NCBI GenBank assembly: GCA_934122125.1
Contig: CAKOVW010000025.1
Location: 1 to 18,135 of the forward strand
Direction of reading: 5' to 3'
Length of the DNA stretch: 18,135 nucleotides
Origin: an uncultured Clostridia bacterium
GTDB lineage: Bacteria; Bacillota; Clostridia; TANB77; CAG-508
Made by a program: the position numbers and the translations under genes. The notes beneath the pieces were generated by a model, which saw only the letters and a list, made by a program, of their open reading frames with translations, was not told the DNA's origin and ran no database searches. This document shows positions 14,979-18,135 of this stretch, in pieces. The number at the start of each line of letters is the position of its first letter. Position 1 is the first letter of the stretch.

Positions 14979-15500
14979 ATGAGTGATTATTTATCAATAT
15001 GGATATTTAATAGTAGACCTAGGATGAAAGTATTGTTATGCTATGTACTATTATTTTTAATAGTTTTTGTATTTTCAGATGTGATGATATATTTATATAC
15101 TAAGTCATTGTATCAACCAATGGAAAAATATGAGGTGAATATACAAGAACCACAAGTAACAGTAAGTGTAGCAGAAGCATCAAATGTAAATGGAAATGTA
15201 AAAGGAACTATTAAAAACACTACACAAGATAAAATTACAGATAAATACATAAGATTTGACTTTTATACACCAAGAAATGTTAATATAGGAACTAAGTACT
15301 TAAAAATAGATAGTTTGAATGTAAATGAAGAAAAACAATTTGAACTAGGATTTAAATATAATAATGTAAGTAATGTAAAAATTTCAATGGCAGCAGAAGA
15401 TGATTTACTAAAAGCAACACCAGAAGAACTAGAATTTACTCCAGCCTTTGGACCAGCAGGAATATTACAATTATTACTTTTAGGACGTTTATTTGTATAA
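14979..15500 (+). CDS. Membrane-anchored protein of unknown function downstream of lexA
   Basis: 173 residues; ATG with AAAGAGGAG upstream. One N-terminal membrane helix (about 18-40) with basic residues before it (R13, R15, K17) predicts an anchored protein with the bulk outside. Residues ~52-150 look like a beta-rich domain: alternating hydrophobic residues with NVNGNVKGTIKN, KYIRFDFY and LNVNEEKQFEL, resembling FxLYD-type or small immunoglobulin-like extracellular domains, a weak resemblance only. The last ~17 residues are hydrophobic (ILQLLLLGRLF) and could be a second membrane contact. No cysteine pair or lipobox. Likely co-transcribed with lexA and ended by the terminator at 15518. An SOS-linked envelope role (for example delaying division) is possible but unsupported by sequence. 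Confidence 0.8.
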   Translation: MSDYLSIWIFNSRPRMKVLLCYVLLFLIVFVFSDVMIYLYTKSLYQPMEKYEVNIQEPQVTVSVAEASNVNGNVKGTIKNTTQDKITDKYIRFDFYTPRNVNIGTKYLKIDSLNVNEEKQFELGFKYNNVSNVKISMAAEDDLLKATPEELEFTPAFGPAGILQLLLLGRLFV

Positions 15501-15517
15501 ACTAAGTAAAATATGGA

Positions 15518-15557
15518 AAAAATAGAGTATGTGAATTAAAACACATACTCTATTTTT
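15518..15557 (+). terminator. Terminator of lexA and its downstream gene
   Basis: Arms AAAAATAGAGTATGTG (15518-15533) and its exact complement (15542-15557) enclose an eight-base loop and end in a T-run. Confidence 0.9.
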
Positions 15558-15650
15558 GATAGCTATATAGAAAAAATAAAAAATTTACATATAAAACAAT
15601 GTAGGATTACTGCATTATAAACTTTTATTATAAAAAAATTAAAAAATAGA

Positions 15651-15679
15651 TTGCTATTTTGACTACTTTGTAATATAAT
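15651..15679 (+). promoter_or_regulatory. Promoter of the mreB-type gene
   Basis: TTGCTA (15651-15656), a 17-base spacer and TATAAT (15674-15679), 54 bases before the start codon. A TTGACT inside the spacer is too close to the -10 box to serve. The rest of gap 15501-15733 holds only the preceding terminator and AT-rich sequence. Confidence 0.65.
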
Positions 15680-15733
15680 TGTAACGAAAACGTAACAAAA
15701 ATGAAATATACTTTGTCGAAAGGAAAGATTTGA

Positions 15734-16738
15734 ATGTTTAAGTATGGACAAGATATAGGAATAGATTTAGGTACAGCGACTGTAATTGCTTATGCAAAAG
15801 GAAGAGGTATTGTACTAAGAGAACCATCTGTTGTTGCAGTTGATAATAATACAGGAGAAGTATTAGCAGTAGGAAAAGAAGCTAGAAAAATGTTAGGAAG
15901 AACACCTGGAAATATAGTAGCAACAAGACCTTTAAGAGATGGCGTAATTTCAAATTATACTGTAACAGAAAAAATGCTTAAATATTTTATAAATCGTGTT
16001 TGTGGCAAATTTATATTTGCACCAAGAATTATGATTTGTATACCATCACAGGTAACAGAAGTAGAAAAAAAAGCTGTTATAGACGCTGCTTCACAAGCGG
16101 GTGCAAGAAAAGTATATTTAATTGAAGAACCAATTGCAGCAGCCATTGGAGCTGGAATAGATATATCTAAACCATGTGGAAATATGGTAGTAGATATTGG
16201 AGGAGGAACAACTGATATAGCAGTTATATCTTTAGGAGGCTCAGTTGTTAGCACTTCACTTAAAGTTGCTGGGGACAAATTTGATGAAGCAATAGTTAAA
16301 TATATTAAGAGAAAACATAATGTAGCAATAGGTGAAAGAACAGCCGAGGAATTGAAAATAAATATTGGTTGTGTATACCCTAAAATTCAAGATATGGAGA
16401 TGGACATAAGAGGAAGAGATTTAACTACAGGTCTTCCAAAAACAATTACAGTACGTTCAAGTGAAATGCTAGAGGCACTGATAGAACCTGCAATGCAAGT
16501 AGTAGATGCAGTTCATAGTGTACTAGAAAGAACACCACCAGAACTTGCAGCAGATATAAGTGATAGAGGTATATATATGACTGGCGGAGGATGTTTAATA
16601 GATGGATTAGACAAACTTTTACAAGACCAGTTAGGACTAAATGTAATGATAGCACAAGATGCTGTATCATGTGTAGCTTTAGGAACAGGAAAAGCCTTGG
16701 ATAATTTAGATGCATTAGATAGAAAAAGAAAAATATAG
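15734..16738 (+). CDS. mreB: MreB/Mbl-type bacterial actin (rod-shape determination)
   Basis: 334 residues, the family length; ATG with a GAAAGGAAAG site. Actin-fold nucleotide motifs are intact: phosphate 1 DIGIDLGTATV (7-17), connect 1 around LIEEPIAAAIGAG (129-141), phosphate 2 VVDIGGGTTD (152-161) and the adenosine motif MTGGGCLIDGL near the C-terminus. It polymerises under the membrane and guides the elongasome (MurG, RodA, PBP2). MreC and MreD are not adjacent, so this may be a stand-alone paralog (Mbl or MreBH type) rather than the one in the main mreBCD operon; the subgroup cannot be settled here. It has its own promoter and its stop codon lies inside its terminator stem. Confidence 0.95.
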   Translation: MFKYGQDIGIDLGTATVIAYAKGRGIVLREPSVVAVDNNTGEVLAVGKEARKMLGRTPGNIVATRPLRDGVISNYTVTEKMLKYFINRVCGKFIFAPRIMICIPSQVTEVEKKAVIDAASQAGARKVYLIEEPIAAAIGAGIDISKPCGNMVVDIGGGTTDIAVISLGGSVVSTSLKVAGDKFDEAIVKYIKRKHNVAIGERTAEELKINIGCVYPKIQDMEMDIRGRDLTTGLPKTITVRSSEMLEALIEPAMQVVDAVHSVLERTPPELAADISDRGIYMTGGGCLIDGLDKLLQDQLGLNVMIAQDAVSCVALGTGKALDNLDALDRKRKI

Positions 16739-16765
16739 AACCTAACCATTAGGTTCTATATTTTT
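16731..16765 (+). terminator. Terminator overlapping the mreB stop codon
   Basis: Arms 16731-16745 and 16749-16763 are perfect complements around a three-base loop CCA, ending in Ts. The left arm includes the last codons and the TAG stop. Confidence 0.85.
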
Positions 16766-16775
16766 ACTTTAAAAC

Positions 16776-16804
16776 TTGCAAAATTTTAAATAAAAATGTA
16801 TAAT
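16776..16804 (+). promoter_or_regulatory. Promoter of the acyl-CoA ligase-like gene
   Basis: TTGCAA (16776-16781), a 17-base spacer and TATAAT (16799-16804), 31 bases before the start codon. Confidence 0.75.
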
Positions 16805-16835
16805 ATTCATATGTTTAAATTAGGAGTGAATAAAA

Positions 16836-18135
16836 ATGAGAGATTTAAGAAATTTTAAAGTACCAAATTTTAAATTTCCAAAATTAAAAGTAAAAGACAT
16901 ATCTGAAATTGGGGATGTAAATATGGAATACGAAAATTTAGAAAAATCAAAAGAAAACCAAAAAAAGAAAGATAAAAAAGAGTATATTGCAACAAATTAT
17001 AATAGTATCAAAGAAATATTTGAATATTCTATAAATACATATGCAAATAAAGAATTTATATTAGAAAAGTTTGATCCAAAAGGACCATATGAACAAATTA
17101 CATATGAACAATTTGGAAAAGATGTAATAGGATTTGGAACAGCTTTAAACAGAATATTAAAATTGCAAAATAGACCAAGAATAATGATATTAAGTGAAAC
17201 AACATATGATTGGTATGTATCATATGTTACATTACTTTGCGGTGATGCAATTGCAATACCAACAGATAAAGAATTGCCAGAAAACGAATTAGAAAATGTG
17301 GTAAAAAGGTCAAAGGCAGATGCTATTATATATTCAGAAAAAAAAGCAGATTCTGTAAAAAAAATAATGGAGAAATTCCCACAAGTAAAATACTTTATAA
17401 AAATGTATTCACAAGATGGAGTAAAAGATAGAACTGTAGGAATGCAGTATTTAATTGGAGAAGGAACAAAGTTTGTTAATGCAGGAGATGACTATTTTAC
17501 TAAAGTAGAAACTGATCCAGACGAATTTAAAGTATTACTATTCACATCTGGAACTACATCAAATGCAAAGGGAGTTATGCTAACAAGTAGAAACTTAGCA
17601 GAAAACATAAACGCTGCTACAGCATATGCAAAAGTATACCCAGAAGATAGGTTCTTCTCAGTATTACCATTACATCATACATATGAATCAACAATAGGCT
17701 TTTTACTTCCAATGGCGTGGGGCTGCTCAATTGCAGTTTGCCAAGGATTAAAACATATTGTGCCAAATATGTTAGAAGCTAAACCAAGTGTATTAATTGC
17801 AGTTCCACTATTAATAGAAAACTTGTACAAAAAAATAAATGCAAGTATAAAGAAAGCACATAAAGATGGATTAGTTACATCAATGTTACATGTAACAAAT
17901 GCATTAAAATTAGTTGGCGTAGATGTTAAGCGTAAAGTATTCTCAGATATTTATGAAAACTTAGGTGGAAATTTGAGATTTATAGTATCTGCTGCAGCAC
18001 CAATAGATGCTAAAATAGGAAAATGGGTAGAAGATATAGGAATTACTTTTTTACAAGGATATGGATTAACTGAAACAGCTCCAATTGCTGCATTAACACC
18101 AGAATATCAACCAAAGGTAGGGTCAGCAGGTAAGC
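16836..18135 (+). CDS. AMP-binding enzyme, long-chain acyl-CoA ligase type, 3'-truncated
   Basis: ATG with TAGGAGTG upstream; the frame stays open to the right edge, giving 433 residues of an expected ~550-600. It belongs to the ANL superfamily: the phosphate-binding loop LLFTSGTTSNAKGVML (about 234-249), LPLHHTYE in the central core and QGYGLTETAP (the adenine/aspartate motif) near the cut end. Members adenylate a carboxylate and usually load it onto CoA; the pattern fits long-chain fatty acid ligases (FadD/LcfA-like). The first ~50 residues are an unusual Lys/Phe/Pro-rich, highly charged extension (FKVPNFKFPKLKVK, then a Lys/Glu-rich stretch) ahead of the normal domain start near NSIKEIFEYS. 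Own promoter after the mreB terminator. The C-terminal lid domain is outside the window, so the final thiolation step cannot be checked. Confidence 0.9.
   Translation, partial: MRDLRNFKVPNFKFPKLKVKDISEIGDVNMEYENLEKSKENQKKKDKKEYIATNYNSIKEIFEYSINTYANKEFILEKFDPKGPYEQITYEQFGKDVIGFGTALNRILKLQNRPRIMILSETTYDWYVSYVTLLCGDAIAIPTDKELPENELENVVKRSKADAIIYSEKKADSVKKIMEKFPQVKYFIKMYSQDGVKDRTVGMQYLIGEGTKFVNAGDDYFTKVETDPDEFKVLLFTSGTTSNAKGVMLTSRNLAENINAATAYAKVYPEDRFFSVLPLHHTYESTIGFLLPMAWGCSIAVCQGLKHIVPNMLEAKPSVLIAVPLLIENLYKKINASIKKAHKDGLVTSMLHVTNALKLVGVDVKRKVFSDIYENLGGNLRFIVSAAAPIDAKIGKWVEDIGITFLQGYGLTETAPIAALTPEYQPKVGSAGK

Noticed and set aside
1..18135. CRISPR array, insertion sequence or prophage
   Set aside because: No regularly spaced repeats, transposase, integrase or phage gene is visible in the window.

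Overview
The window is AT-rich and carries Gram-positive style genes: strong AAGGAG-type ribosome binding sites, consensus TTGACA/TATAAT promoters, hairpin-plus-T-run terminators, a CCA-encoding tRNA, A-ending codons, some TTG starts, and the block tig-clpP-clpX followed by lexA. This points to a low-GC member of the Firmicutes, most likely an uncultured Clostridia-type gut bacterium. That placement is inferred from style and gene content, not from a database match.

Positions 1-4445 look like an accessory cell-surface region. It opens with the 3' end of a gene encoding a formylglycine-generating-enzyme-like (C-type lectin fold) domain. Its last 47 codons switch abruptly to C/T-ending codons and are followed by a compact GC-rich hairpin. 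Next come a MurJ/SpoVB/YtgP-type lipid-linked glycan flippase, a sugar-transfer-associated ATP-grasp protein, and a prepilin-like protein whose C-terminal 48 codons show a weaker version of the same switch. Both C-termini resemble the variable regions of diversity-generating retroelement (DGR) targets. No reverse transcriptase or template repeat is visible in the window, so this remains a hypothesis.

Positions 4546-5059 hold a solitary tRNA-Glu(CTC) with its own promoter, a bidirectional terminator, an unrecognised small basic-protein gene on the minus strand, and back-to-back divergent promoters. From 5060 on the window is housekeeping: recN (DNA repair), then lysS, an M50 membrane protease, tsaD (tRNA t6A synthesis) and a calcineurin-like phosphoesterase as a probable transcription unit. 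The protein quality-control block tig-clpP-clpX follows with its own promoter and terminator.

lexA follows, with its -35 box lying inside the clpX terminator and a perfect dyad just downstream of its -10 box. It is followed by a small membrane-anchored protein of unknown function. An mreB/mbl-type actin gene and a 3'-truncated AMP-binding (long-chain acyl-CoA ligase type) gene, each with its own promoter, close the window.

No stretch longer than 300 bases lacks a gene. The largest gaps (414-617, 4446-4592, 15501-15733) hold hairpins, terminators and promoters. The most unusual signals are the two candidate hypervariable C-termini, the mutually exclusive hairpins after the first, the orphan minus-strand gene and the compact clpX/lexA boundary.
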